Assembly: GCF_013201625.1 (NCBI RefSeq)
Contig: NZ_CP053839.1
Coordinates: 186,001-250,000, forward strand
DNA: 64,000 nucleotides
From: Aliarcobacter lanthieri
GTDB lineage: Bacteria > Campylobacterota > Campylobacteria > Campylobacterales > Arcobacteraceae
Direction of reading: 5' to 3'
The position numbers and the translations under genes are program-made. The notes beneath the pieces are model-generated. The model made no database searches and was not told where the DNA came from. It saw only the letters and a program-made list of their open reading frames with translations. Shown here piece by piece: positions 53,469 through 62,600 of this stretch. Each line of letters starts with the position of its first letter. Position 1 is the stretch's first letter.

Positions 53469-55376
53469 ATGTTTTCTACATTAAGCGTTTCCCAAACAGG
53501 GTTAAAAACTGCAAGATATGCAATAGAAAATGTTGGTAATAATCAAGCAAATGCCAATACTCCAGGATATAAAAAAAGAGTTGCTGATTTAAGTGAAATT
53601 TCTCAATATGGGGTTCACATAAATGGACAAGGTGTTAGTTATGATGGTGTATCTAGAATAACTTCACAATATATGTATGATAAATTTATACAGGAAAGTA
53701 CAAAAGCTAACTACTATGATAAATTGACAAATATGTTAGGTGGAGTTGAAACTATTTTTAAGGAGACAGATAGTAGTGGTTTTTCTGTTGACTTAAATAG
53801 ATATTTTCAATCTGTAGAAAATTTAAGAACAAATCCAAGTTCACAAGTATATAGAAGTGCTTTACAAAGTCAAGGTGCAGTTATTGTTGAATCATTACAA
53901 AATCTATATTCAAGTGTACAAAAACAACAACAAACAGAAAGAGTAGAATTAAAAACAGATGTAAATAAAGTAAATTCTATACTTAAAGATATAGCAGATA
54001 CAAATGCAAAAATAGAAAAATATGGTACATCTACAAATGATTTATTAGATAAAAGAGATTTATTAGAACTAGAATTATCAAAATATGTTGATGTTGATAT
54101 TAATAGAGATCAAGGTTTTTATGAAATAAAAATTGGTGGAGTTGTAGCTTTAAGTAATAATACATTTGAAAGAGAAATAGAGATTCATGATGTAAAAACT
54201 AATCAAGTAGATAAATATAATCATATAAGAAGTAATTCTGATGGCTCAACAACTGCCTTTGATTCTTTAAAATACAATTCTGATTTTACAGCAAAAGCAC
54301 CTTATGATACAGATGATATTATAACTTATAAATTAAATAATGAATATTCTGTTAGTGTACAAATAGGAGAAACTATTACAGGTGATTGGAATGGTGATGG
54401 TACTATATCCACAATGGTTGTTGATAATGACAATTTAACAAGAGCATTTATGGTTAAAATAAATTCTGATTCAAATATGAGTAAATTAGTAACTGCTTAC
54501 AATGGTGAATATACAACTGATACCAATGGAAATAAAGTACCAATGTATCCAAATTCAGATAATTATTTAAGAATAGAATCAAATGACCCTGGTAAGGAAA
54601 ATGATTTTATAGGAAACTTTAGTGTTACAAGAAAGACAGGGACAAATGTAGATAGTAGAGAAACTATTTATAAAAATGACAAAGAGAGTAAAGTTGCACA
54701 AAGTGATGTAGTTTTAAAAATTTGGGAAGAGAACTTAGATTTAAAAAGTGGAACTATTAAAGCACAAGTAGAAAATTTATCTACATCAAATCCAAATAAT
54801 AAATTTCAATCATATCTTGATCAGTTAGATAACTTTGCACAAACTTTAGCAGATATTAGTTCTTCATATATTAGAGTTGGACAAAATGATTATATTTATG
54901 GACAAAATGGAGTAGATGCACATAATACCGCACCTTTTCCTCCAAATGGAGGAGATATTGTAGAACTAAATCTATTTAGTGGTTCTAGTATAAAAACGTT
55001 AAAATTTGATAAAAATGCAGTTAATGATTTGAATCAAGAAAATCTTGATTATCTTGCGTCAATTCAATGGAAGAATGATTTGTCTTTCGATGGAAAAGCA
55101 CAAGATCCAAATGCAAAAAATACTACATCTTTGACTGAATATTTTAGAAATTTAAGAGTAAATATATCTACGGATAAAGAAGAATCAAACTATGCTTTTG
55201 AAGTTCAAGATAGTATTGCACAAAATTTAGGAACATCTTATAATGATGTAGTTAAGGTTAAATCAGATGATGAGATGTTAGATTTAATGAAATTTCAAGC
55301 AGCATTTAGTGCAAGTGCTCAAGTTATTACGACAGTTGATCAAATGATTCAAACTCTTCTTGGAATGAAGAGATAA
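53469..55376 (+). CDS. flgK: Flagellar hook-filament junction protein FlgK
   Basis: 635 residues. The N-terminal D0 helix MFSTLSVSQTGLKTARYAIENVGNNQANANTPGYKK is the rod/hook family motif, and the C-terminal DEMLDLMKFQAAFSASAQVITTVDQMIQTLLGM helix pairs with it. The middle (about 200-520) is a variable surface region. Good AAAAGGAG site. FliD, its filament cap partner, is 22 bases downstream. Confidence 0.96.
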   Translation: MFSTLSVSQTGLKTARYAIENVGNNQANANTPGYKKRVADLSEISQYGVHINGQGVSYDGVSRITSQYMYDKFIQESTKANYYDKLTNMLGGVETIFKETDSSGFSVDLNRYFQSVENLRTNPSSQVYRSALQSQGAVIVESLQNLYSSVQKQQQTERVELKTDVNKVNSILKDIADTNAKIEKYGTSTNDLLDKRDLLELELSKYVDVDINRDQGFYEIKIGGVVALSNNTFEREIEIHDVKTNQVDKYNHIRSNSDGSTTAFDSLKYNSDFTAKAPYDTDDIITYKLNNEYSVSVQIGETITGDWNGDGTISTMVVDNDNLTRAFMVKINSDSNMSKLVTAYNGEYTTDTNGNKVPMYPNSDNYLRIESNDPGKENDFIGNFSVTRKTGTNVDSRETIYKNDKESKVAQSDVVLKIWEENLDLKSGTIKAQVENLSTSNPNNKFQSYLDQLDNFAQTLADISSSYIRVGQNDYIYGQNGVDAHNTAPFPPNGGDIVELNLFSGSSIKTLKFDKNAVNDLNQENLDYLASIQWKNDLSFDGKAQDPNAKNTTSLTEYFRNLRVNISTDKEESNYAFEVQDSIAQNLGTSYNDVVKVKSDDEMLDLMKFQAAFSASAQVITTVDQMIQTLLGMKR

Positions 55377-55397
55377 ATTTTATAAAAGGAGTAGCAA

Positions 55398-56741
55398 ATG
55401 GCAGATGGAGTTTTAGGGCTTGGTTCTGGACAAGCAGCGTCACTAAATAATGATTTAATAGACAAATTAAAAGCAGCAGAGAAGAAAGCTACGGTTGATC
55501 CATTAGAAAAAAAATTAGAAAATTTTTCTACAGAAAAAGAGGTTATTTCAAATATTGGTACTAAAGTAGATAATTTTTTAAAAGCAGTTGAGGTATTTTC
55601 TTTAAATCAATCAAGTGGTGTAAATTCATTTAACCAAAAGAGTGCTAATGTTATGGGAGATGGTGTAGTTTTTGATTCAGATGACTTAAGCGCTTTAAAA
55701 ACAGGAAGCTTGAGTGTAAAAGTAGAACAATTAGCACAAAAAGATGCTTGGCAAACAGATGTTGTAAGTGGATCTAAAAGTGATTTAGTAAATAAAGGTG
55801 ATTTAGTAATAAATGGTAAAACTATCAATACTGATGGTATGACATATAGTAAGCTAGCAGAAGAAATAAATAAAATAGATGGAATTCAAGCTTCACTTGT
55901 AGATAGTTCTAGTGGTGGATTTAGATTATCAATTAAAAGTACAGAAACTGGTTCAGCGAATGCATTAAACTTATCAGGTAATGCTGCAAATGAATTATTT
56001 AAAGTAAATGAAACTGATCCTGAAGTTTTAAAGAATTATCATGTACTTGTAGCACAAGATATGAAAATGAAAGTAGATGGAATTGAGTATTCAAATAGCA
56101 CAAATACAGTTACAATAGATGGATTAAAAATAACAGCTACAAAAACTGGTGGTGAATCTACTATTAATATAGAAAATGATACTACAACTTTAGCAAAACA
56201 GATGCAAGACTTTGCTACTGCATATAATGATTTAAGAGCTGAAATAGAGAATGAAATTTATTCTAGTGAATCAACTGTTTATGATAAAAGTGCTTTAAGA
56301 GATATGTTATCTCAAATAAAAGGAAATTTATTTAGTACTGGAAATAGTGATAAATCATTATTCAGTTTTGGATTTTCATTTGATGAAAAGAGTGGAAATC
56401 TAAATTTTAGTACAAAAGATTTCGAAGAATCTATCAAAAATGGTACAAAAGATTTAGAAAATTTATTTGCTGGTGTTCCTGAAAAAAAAGGAATAGCAAC
56501 TTTACTTGATGAAACTATAAGTATTAATGGAGTTAAAAAAGGTTTAATTGATTATGAATTAAATATGCTAAGTAGAGAAGAAGCTATGAAAAAAGAAAAA
56601 GAAACAGCTCAAACTACTTTAGATAATAAATATGCATTAATGGCTCAACAATTTGCTTCTTATGGAGTAATCATTAACCAAATGGAAGCATCATTTTCTG
56701 GATTAAAAATGATGATTCAACAATCAACAGCTTCTAAATAG
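55398..56741 (+). CDS. fliD: Flagellar cap protein FliD
   Basis: 447 residues with an N-terminal FliD domain (SLNNDLIDKLKAAEKKATVDPLEKKLENF), GSLSVKVEQLAQKDAWQ and LVINGKTINTDGMTYSKLAEEINKIDGIQASLVD, and a C-terminal coiled-coil with MAQQFASYGVIINQMEASFSGLKMMI. Caps the filament and guides flagellin folding. Strong AAAAGGAG site, then a hairpin after the stop. Confidence 0.96.
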   Translation: MADGVLGLGSGQAASLNNDLIDKLKAAEKKATVDPLEKKLENFSTEKEVISNIGTKVDNFLKAVEVFSLNQSSGVNSFNQKSANVMGDGVVFDSDDLSALKTGSLSVKVEQLAQKDAWQTDVVSGSKSDLVNKGDLVINGKTINTDGMTYSKLAEEINKIDGIQASLVDSSSGGFRLSIKSTETGSANALNLSGNAANELFKVNETDPEVLKNYHVLVAQDMKMKVDGIEYSNSTNTVTIDGLKITATKTGGESTINIENDTTTLAKQMQDFATAYNDLRAEIENEIYSSESTVYDKSALRDMLSQIKGNLFSTGNSDKSLFSFGFSFDEKSGNLNFSTKDFEESIKNGTKDLENLFAGVPEKKGIATLLDETISINGVKKGLIDYELNMLSREEAMKKEKETAQTTLDNKYALMAQQFASYGVIINQMEASFSGLKMMIQQSTASK

Positions 56742-56763
56742 CAAGGTGATTTAATCACCTTGC
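56741..56763 (+). terminator. Hairpin after fliD
   Basis: Perfect 10-base stem GCAAGGTGAT / ATCACCTTGC with a TTA loop at the stop codon. No T run, so it may be partial termination or mRNA protection. Confidence 0.55.
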
Positions 56764-56818
56764 ATTTAAGCTAATATATTATATACTCAAAAAAATTATA
56801 ATTTGGAGTTAAAGATTT

Positions 56819-57175
56819 ATGGGGATTGAATTATATAATCAACAAAATGCAATATCAGATGATCCTTATGCATTAGTTTTAAAACTTTATGAGGGGATTA
56901 TAAAATATCTATCGTTTGTAAAAAGTGCTATGCAAGATGGAGATGTAGAAAAAAAATTTACATATATAAATAAAGCAATTGCAATTTTTGATGAACTTAG
57001 AAATGTATTAGATTTTGATGGTGGAGAAGTTGCTTATTATTTAGATGGATTGTATTTATATCAAATTGAAACACTTTTTAGTGCAGGAATTGATGATAAT
57101 ATAAATTCTATCAATCAAGTTATGAAAGTTACACAAGGATTAATTGACGCATGGAAAGAAGAAATAAATCTTTAA
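56819..57175 (+). CDS. fliS: Flagellin export chaperone FliS
   Basis: 118-residue four-helix bundle that binds the flagellin C-terminus. Opening ELYNQQNAISDDPYALVLKLYEGIIKYL is characteristic, as is VMKVTQGLIDAWKEEI near the end. It has a GGAG site 8 bases before the ATG. It overlaps the fliT-like gene by 25 bases. Confidence 0.93.
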   Translation: MGIELYNQQNAISDDPYALVLKLYEGIIKYLSFVKSAMQDGDVEKKFTYINKAIAIFDELRNVLDFDGGEVAYYLDGLYLYQIETLFSAGIDDNINSINQVMKVTQGLIDAWKEEINL

Positions 57176-57420
57176 AAATTTTAAATGAATTAAATTATAT
57201 TGATTCATTAGATTCATTCGATAAAGCAGATGCTTTAGTTATCTGGTATAATGATCATTTTACAAATAATAAGATAGAAGATTTAGATTTAGAACTTTCA
57301 GATTTATTAAGATTAGAAGAACTGTTTTTTAGAAATATCCAATTTTTAAAGCAACATCAAGAAACAGTAAGACTTGAATTGAATAAAATAAAGAAAATGA
57401 AAAGTTTTTTAAAGAATTAA
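57151..57420 (+). CDS. FliT-like small helical protein
   Basis: 89 residues, all helical and charged, beginning MERRNKSLKILNEL. Position directly after fliS with a 25-base overlap fits FliT, the FliD chaperone and FlhDC-type modulator, but similarity is weak. Its end overlaps the convergent tilS by 12 bases. Name left open. Confidence 0.6.
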   Translation: MERRNKSLKILNELNYIDSLDSFDKADALVIWYNDHFTNNKIEDLDLELSDLLRLEELFFRNIQFLKQHQETVRLELNKIKKMKSFLKN

Positions 57421-58389
57421 TTCTTTTATACTAATCTTATTAATAAAAATATATTCTCTCATATTTATTGGAATTTTCTTCACTCTACATTCTTCTTTAA
57501 ATTTTTTTGGCATTATACTAATAACTTTTGGTGCAACATAAATAAAATTATTTGTAATAGAAATATTTATTTTATGAGAAATCGTAATTTCTTTTTGTTT
57601 TAATATTTCTTCTCTTTGAAAGAAGCTTAGTAAAATTCCTCTTCTCTTTAAAGATTTATCGATTATTCTAATATTTAAATTATCATCATTTTGATTTTTA
57701 AATATTTCTAACTCTTCTATATTCTTAATTGGATTTAGCTCTAAATTTAAAGAGTTTAAATCATTTTCTAAATAAATAAATGAGTTTATTATTCCATTTT
57801 TAAATTCATTTAGAAATTTATCTGAAAAATTATGTCGAAAATAATTTCTTTTATATTTTTCATCAAAATTTGATTTATCTATAAAATATTTTATATTGTT
57901 TTTTTGTAAAAATTCTTCTAATTCATCTTTTGATATGTTTAGTAAAGGTTTATATGTTTTATAATTATTTGTATATTTTATTTCAGTTAAACCTAATAGT
58001 TCTATAAGTCCTGCACCTTTTGATAATTGCATAAAAAACCACTCTAATTTATCATTTAGCTGATGTGCAGTGATTAAAACTTCATAATAATTATTTTGTA
58101 TGATTTCTTCAAAAAAATCATACCTTATATCTCTTGCTATTTTTTCAAAATTTGATAGATTCTTTATTTCTACATTTTTTATAAATATTTTTTTATTATA
58201 TTCTTTTGCTAAATTTAAAGCATATGAAACCTCATTTTTTGATTGTTCTCTGATATTATAGTTTACTATTGCTATATCAAAAGGTATATTGTTTTCTAAA
58301 AGTAAGAAGAATAGTGCAGTAGAATCAACACCTCCTGAAAATGCTAGAAGATTTTTTGAATTTTTAACTACACTAAAATCTAAGTTCAT
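57409..58389 (-). CDS. tilS: tRNA(Ile)-lysidine synthetase
   Basis: ATP-dependent enzyme converting C34 of tRNA-Ile(CAU) to lysidine. 326 residues; the PP-loop SGGVDSTALFFL is at about 18-29, AHQLNDKLEWFFMQLSKGAGL follows, and the C-terminal domain is short and divergent. It ends inside the end of the FliT-like gene. The start shares one base with the rimO stop. Confidence 0.93.
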   Translation of the reverse strand: MNLDFSVVKNSKNLLAFSGGVDSTALFFLLLENNIPFDIAIVNYNIREQSKNEVSYALNLAKEYNKKIFIKNVEIKNLSNFEKIARDIRYDFFEEIIQNNYYEVLITAHQLNDKLEWFFMQLSKGAGLIELLGLTEIKYTNNYKTYKPLLNISKDELEEFLQKNNIKYFIDKSNFDEKYKRNYFRHNFSDKFLNEFKNGIINSFIYLENDLNSLNLELNPIKNIEELEIFKNQNDDNLNIRIIDKSLKRRGILLSFFQREEILKQKEITISHKINISITNNFIYVAPKVISIMPKKFKEECRVKKIPINMREYIFINKISIKELIL

Positions 58390-59723
58390 TATTTTATAAC
58401 TGTTGCAAGTAGTTTATCTCCAGCAAGTTCAGTTACTTTTACAGTATAAACTTGTCCAAATTTTAACTCTTGCTCACTTTCATTGTCATTGATATAAATT
58501 TCACCATCAATATCTGGTGCCCAAATAGTTTTTCTAGCACTAAGTAGATATTCGTGTTCTTCACTCTCTCCATCAATATAAACTTCAAAAGTTTTTCCTA
58601 CTTCATCTTCTAATGATTTTTGAGTAGTCTCAGCTATTATACTACCCAGAATATCTGCTCTTTCATCTATTAACTCTTGTTTTATTTTATCTTCTCTTAA
58701 AGTTGCAGATGTTCCTTCTTCATCTGAATATGAAAAAACATTTGCTCTATCAAAACTAAATTCTTCTACATAATTACAAAGTTCTTCAAAATCTGCTTCA
58801 CTCTCTCCTGGATGTCCAGCAATAAAAGTAGTTCTTACAAAAGAGTTTGGTTTACTTTTCATATAATTCATAAGTTCATTTAATTGTTCTACTCCTTTTC
58901 CTCTTTTCATGATTTTAAGCATATTTTGTGTTATATGCTGAAGTGGCATATCAAAATAGTTTACAAAAACTTTAGAGTTTGCTATTTTATCTACCAAACC
59001 TAAAGTTGTAGTTGATGGATACAGATATAAGATTCTAGCTGTTTTTATACCATCTATCTTTTCAATCTCGTCTATTAAAAGTTCAAGCCCATTCTTCTCT
59101 CCTAAATCTCTTAAAAAAGAAGAAGAATCTTGAGATACAAATGAAAAATCAATATAACCTTTTGAAACCAAATGCTTTACCTCTTTTACAAGTGAACTTA
59201 AAGTTCTTGAGTGTAGTTTTCCTTTAAATGATGGAATTGCACAAAATGAACAAGTCTGATTACAGCCTTCACTTAGTTTAACATATGCATGATAAGATGA
59301 ACCAGTTATTACTCTTTCATTATTTTCACTTGCTAAAAATACTTCATTTGTAAAGTTACTTCTTTTTTCATTTACAAGTAAATCTATTTTATCATAATCT
59401 CCAACTCCCGTAAAAACATCAATTTCAGGAAGTTCACCTTGAAGTTCTTCTTTATATCTTTCACTTAAACAGCCAGCCATTACTAAAACTGACTCTTTTT
59501 TTCTATCTTCATGAAGGTTTAATATTGTATTTATACTCTCTTGTTTTGCACTATCTATAAATCCACATGTATTCACGATAATAACATCAGCATTTTGTGT
59601 ATCATCTGTTAGTTCATAATCACTTAATTTTCCTAACATAACTTCACTATCTACTAAGTTTTTTGTACAGCCAAGGCTTACCATATGTAGTTTTTTCTTT
59701 GGTTTTTTTGTTGAAAATTTCAT
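58389..59723 (-). CDS. rimO: Ribosomal protein S12 methylthiotransferase
   Basis: Radical-SAM enzyme with two 4Fe-4S clusters that methylthiolates Asp88 of S12. N-terminal UPF0004 domain with VSLGCTKNLVDSE and NTCGFIDSAKQES cysteines, radical-SAM motif GCNQTCSFCAIP, and C-terminal TRAM domain (YTVKVTELAGDKLLATVI). 444 residues. The GCTKNLVDSE signature favours RimO over MiaB. Coupled with tilS. Confidence 0.97.
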   Translation of the reverse strand: MKFSTKKPKKKLHMVSLGCTKNLVDSEVMLGKLSDYELTDDTQNADVIIVNTCGFIDSAKQESINTILNLHEDRKKESVLVMAGCLSERYKEELQGELPEIDVFTGVGDYDKIDLLVNEKRSNFTNEVFLASENNERVITGSSYHAYVKLSEGCNQTCSFCAIPSFKGKLHSRTLSSLVKEVKHLVSKGYIDFSFVSQDSSSFLRDLGEKNGLELLIDEIEKIDGIKTARILYLYPSTTTLGLVDKIANSKVFVNYFDMPLQHITQNMLKIMKRGKGVEQLNELMNYMKSKPNSFVRTTFIAGHPGESEADFEELCNYVEEFSFDRANVFSYSDEEGTSATLREDKIKQELIDERADILGSIIAETTQKSLEDEVGKTFEVYIDGESEEHEYLLSARKTIWAPDIDGEIYINDNESEQELKFGQVYTVKVTELAGDKLLATVIK

Positions 59724-59839
59724 TAATCTACTTTATTTTTATATTTTTTGCGAATTTTAGCATAATAGATGATTTTTGTAAATTAATACAAAATTAGATA
59801 ATATTCTTGTATATTTTTTTAAATTTAAGGAGTATAATT

Positions 59840-60268
59840 ATGATAAAAAAATCATTTTTAAATATATTTTTAATTACAGTTATTTCAACTATATTTTTAA
59901 CTGCTTGTAGTACAAAACAAAATGAATTAGAAGATATGAAAACTTTAAAAAATACAAAATGGAAAGCTTTAGTTTTAAATAATGTAGAAGTAAATAATAA
60001 TATTAAAGTTGCAAATATTAATTTTGAAGAAGATGGAAGAGTATTTGGAAACTTAGGATGTAATAATTTCTTCTCTAGCTTTAAAGAAGATAATGGTAAA
60101 TTAACTTTAGCACAAGCTGGAAGTACAATGATGATGTGTTCTGATATGACAACTGAACATAACTTCTTAAATGTAATTAGTACTGTGAAAAGTTATGAGA
60201 TAAATGGTAAAACTTTAAGACTTTTTGATAAAAATAATAATGAAATAGCTAAATTTGTAAAAGAGTAG
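59840..60268 (+). CDS. META-domain (HslJ-like) lipoprotein
   Basis: 142 residues, lipobox FLTACS near residue 20, then a META/HslJ domain with KNTKWKALVLNNVEV, GRVFGNLGCNNFFSSF and TMMMCSDMTTEHNFLNVIS. The ATG at 59840 with AAGGAG upstream is preferred to the one at 59807, which adds 11 residues before the signal peptide. HslJ proteins are heat-inducible or linked to novobiocin resistance in E. coli; function here unknown. Confidence 0.88.
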   Translation: MIKKSFLNIFLITVISTIFLTACSTKQNELEDMKTLKNTKWKALVLNNVEVNNNIKVANINFEEDGRVFGNLGCNNFFSSFKEDNGKLTLAQAGSTMMMCSDMTTEHNFLNVISTVKSYEINGKTLRLFDKNNNEIAKFVKE

Positions 60269-60287
60269 TTTTTAACTACTCTTTTAC
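60257..60287. terminator. Bidirectional terminator
   Basis: Perfect 12-base stem GTAAAAGAGTAG / CTACTCTTTTAC with a T5AA loop, overlapping the ends of the convergent META-domain and panC genes. Confidence 0.85.
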
Positions 60288-61102
60288 AACCAAATATTAT
60301 CAAGAAGTCTTACATTTCCAAATCTTACAACAACTAAAATTATTGTATTTGATGGTTCTATAATTTCAAGTTGATTAAAATTTCTATCTACAATAGCAAC
60401 ATATTCTATATCTAAAGAGTTCATAATTTTATAGATTTTATCTTTTACTGCTTTTATGTTTCTTTCTCCACTAGCAATTAGTGAACCAGCCATATAAAGT
60501 GATTTTGATATAAGCAAAGCATTTTCTCTTTGAGTTGTATCTAAATATACATTTCTTGAACTAAGAGCTAAACCATCAACTTCTCTTACAATATCGCAAG
60601 GAACAATGTTTATTGGTAAGAATAAATTTTTTACCATTTGTTGAATAAGAACTAGTTGTTGAGCATCTTTTTTTCCAAAGTATGCATTTGTTGGAAGAGT
60701 AAGATTAAATAGTTTTAGTACAATTTGTAAAACTCCATCAAAATGCCCTGGTCTTGTAAAGCCTTCTAAAATATAGCTATTTTGTGGAGCTTTTATTAAA
60801 ACTTCTTCGTCTGTGTACATTGTAGATACTTCAGGCATAAAAAGATAATCAACTTTACACATTTGACAAATTCTTATATCTGCTTCTTCTCGTCTAGGAT
60901 ATTTACTTAAATCTTCATTTGGTAAAAATTGGGTTGGATTTACAAAAACAGATACTATTACTACTTCGTTTTCTTCTTTTGCTTTTTTTATTAAAGATAT
61001 ATGTCCATTGTGTAAAGCACCCATTGTTGGTACAAAACCAACACTTTTATTGATATTCTTTCTAATATTTTGTAACTCTTCGATTGTTTTTATAACTTCC
61101 AA
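60284..61102 (-). CDS. panC: Pantothenate synthetase
   Basis: Condenses pantoate and beta-alanine with ATP. 272 residues with the HIGH-type motif HNGH (His31, His34) in MGALHNGH, VNPTQF, the FGKKDAQQLVLIQQMV loop and the KMSKS-like SSRNVYL. panB and panD are not adjacent. Follows the permease gene by 19 bases on the same strand. Confidence 0.97.
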   Translation of the reverse strand: MEVIKTIEELQNIRKNINKSVGFVPTMGALHNGHISLIKKAKEENEVVIVSVFVNPTQFLPNEDLSKYPRREEADIRICQMCKVDYLFMPEVSTMYTDEEVLIKAPQNSYILEGFTRPGHFDGVLQIVLKLFNLTLPTNAYFGKKDAQQLVLIQQMVKNLFLPINIVPCDIVREVDGLALSSRNVYLDTTQRENALLISKSLYMAGSLIASGERNIKAVKDKIYKIMNSLDIEYVAIVDRNFNQLEIIEPSNTIILVVVRFGNVRLLDNIWL

Positions 61103-61121
61103 TTTTTTTCCTTATTAAAAT

Positions 61122-62081
61122 TTATTTCTCTTCATAATTTGGATTTAATTTTAATAAAATTAAATCTGCAAATATATTCCCTATTAAAGTTAAGAATGCT
61201 CCAATTATTAATATCCCCATAATTACTGGATAGTCATGGCTTAAAGCACTTTGATAAAATAGTAATCCCATACCATCTATTGAAAATATTGTTTCAAGTA
61301 TTACAGAACCACCAATAACTCCAGGTAAAGAAAGACCTAATAGAGTTATAACTGGTGGATATAAATTTGGTAGAATGTAGTATCTTAAAATTGTTTTTTT
61401 GCTTAATCCTCTAGCATGAGCAAAGAATATATAATCACTTTTTAAAATTTCTATTGTTAAAGCTCTGATATATAAAATTAAACTTCCAATTCCAGCAAAA
61501 ACTATTATAAATATTGGTAAACATAAATGCCAAGCAAAATCTAAATAGTAAGTAAAACTTCCATCATTTGGTACAGAATGAAGTCCAGCTATTGGGAAAA
61601 GTTCAAATTTTATAGAGAAAATTAAAACTAAAATAAGAGCCAAATAAAAAGATGGCATTGAAAAACTTAAAAGTGAAAGTTGATTTGTAAATTTGTCAAA
61701 AAAACTATTTTTCTTCATAGCTGATTTTATACCAAAATATAATGAAACGATGAATATTAATACCATTGAAATAATGTTTATAGTTAAAGTTATAGGAATT
61801 CTACTTAATATTTCCTCTTTTACTGTTGATCCACTTGCAAATGATATTCCAAAATCAAGCTGTAAAATATTTATAAGCCATGAAAAGAACTGTACATATA
61901 AAGGTTTATCAAGTCCATATATAGCTTTTAGTTGCTCTATTGCCTCTGGTGTAATATTTGGATTTAGTTCTCCACTTGCAAAAAATGAGTTTGGAGCTAA
62001 ATTTATAGCAAAAAAAGATATTAAGCTAATAATAAATAGCATAACAATAATGTATAATAGTTTTTTTACAAAGATATTCAT
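61122..62081 (-). CDS. OppB-type ABC transporter permease, orphan
   Basis: 319 residues of the DppB/OppB binding-protein-dependent permease family with six membrane helices. The opening FFAINLAPNSFFASGELNPNITPEAIEQLKAIYGLDKPLYVQFFSWL is typical. The EAA loop reads ARGLSKKTILRYYILPNLYPPV, and the final part has GGSVILETIFSIDGMG. No second permease, ATPase or binding protein is nearby; panC is downstream and acpS divergent. The rest of the transporter must be elsewhere. Confidence 0.92.
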   Translation of the reverse strand: MNIFVKKLLYIIVMLFIISLISFFAINLAPNSFFASGELNPNITPEAIEQLKAIYGLDKPLYVQFFSWLINILQLDFGISFASGSTVKEEILSRIPITLTINIISMVLIFIVSLYFGIKSAMKKNSFFDKFTNQLSLLSFSMPSFYLALILVLIFSIKFELFPIAGLHSVPNDGSFTYYLDFAWHLCLPIFIIVFAGIGSLILYIRALTIEILKSDYIFFAHARGLSKKTILRYYILPNLYPPVITLLGLSLPGVIGGSVILETIFSIDGMGLLFYQSALSHDYPVIMGILIIGAFLTLIGNIFADLILLKLNPNYEEK

Positions 62082-62110
62082 AGGCGAAATTATACAAAAG
62101 ATAGGTTTAA

Positions 62111-62467
62111 ATGATAGGTATAGATATAGTAAGTATAGATAGAATAAAAAAGTTATATGAAAAGTTCGGAGATAAGTTCTACGATAGATTTTTAGATAAG
62201 AATGAACAAGATTTTGTAAAATCTACTCAAACAGCAGCAGGATTTTGGGCAGCAAAAGAAGCTGCAAGTAAAGCAATAGGAACAGGAATTGGAGAAGTTT
62301 GCTCTTTTTATGATATAAAAATAAAAAAGGATAAAAACAATGCTCCTAAAATAAAATATAGCAAAAGTTTAAGAAAAAAGTTTAAAGTTAAGAAATCATC
62401 TCTTAGTATTACTCATGATGGTGGATTTGCAATAGCTGTTGTTGTAAATAAACAAAAAAATAGATAA
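62111..62467 (+). CDS. acpS: Holo-[acyl-carrier-protein] synthase
   Basis: 118 residues. Transfers phosphopantetheine to ACP. MIGIDIVSIDRI (Asp5 region), FLDKNEQDFV and WAAKEAASKAIGTGIGE are the family motifs; metal ligands are in those. Divergent from the permease gene with 29 bases between, so the promoters overlap. The pantothenate gene panC is close by and acts earlier in the same cofactor route. Confidence 0.96.
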   Translation: MIGIDIVSIDRIKKLYEKFGDKFYDRFLDKNEQDFVKSTQTAAGFWAAKEAASKAIGTGIGEVCSFYDIKIKKDKNNAPKIKYSKSLRKKFKVKKSSLSITHDGGFAIAVVVNKQKNR

Positions 62468-62468
62468 T

Positions 62469-62482
62469 TTGATATAAATCAA
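62469..62482 (+). promoter_or_regulatory. Perfect FNR/CRP-type box
   Basis: TTGAT-ATAA-ATCAA, an exact match to TTGAT-N4-ATCAA, starting 2 bases after the acpS stop. Its centre is about 56 bases upstream of the predicted start of transcription of the FmdE-like gene. Regulators of the CRP/FNR group here sense oxygen or nitrosative stress. Confidence 0.75.
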
Positions 62483-62519
62483 TGAAAAGTTAAAAAATAT
62501 TTACTAAACTTACTTACTC

Positions 62520-62525
62520 TATAAA
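62520..62525 (+). promoter_or_regulatory. Likely -10 box of the FmdE-like gene
   Basis: TATAAA after a periodic T/A region. It places the start of transcription at about 62531-62533, exactly at the 5' arm of the leader hairpin. Confidence 0.5.
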
Positions 62526-62531
62526 AAGAGA

Positions 62532-62583
62532 TTACCAAGTTGGATAACCCCTGACCTCTCCTAACACATATCCATCTTGGTAA
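62532..62583 (+). promoter_or_regulatory. Leader hairpin with C-rich loop
   Basis: Stem TTACCAAG / CTTGGTAA plus TGGAT / ATCCA separated by one T-T mismatch, with a 24-base loop (62546-62569) rich in C and containing CCTCTCC. It ends 17 bases before the preferred start codon and just before the Shine-Dalgarno (AAAGG). The loop can pair with AGGAG-like sequence. It could be a riboswitch, protein target or small RNA module. Confidence 0.6.
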
Positions 62584-62600
62584 ATTATGAAAGGTTTCTT

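Noticed and set aside
59807-59839. Upstream start of the META-domain lipoprotein
   Set aside because: It would put 11 residues before the signal peptide; AAGGAG fits the ATG at 59840.
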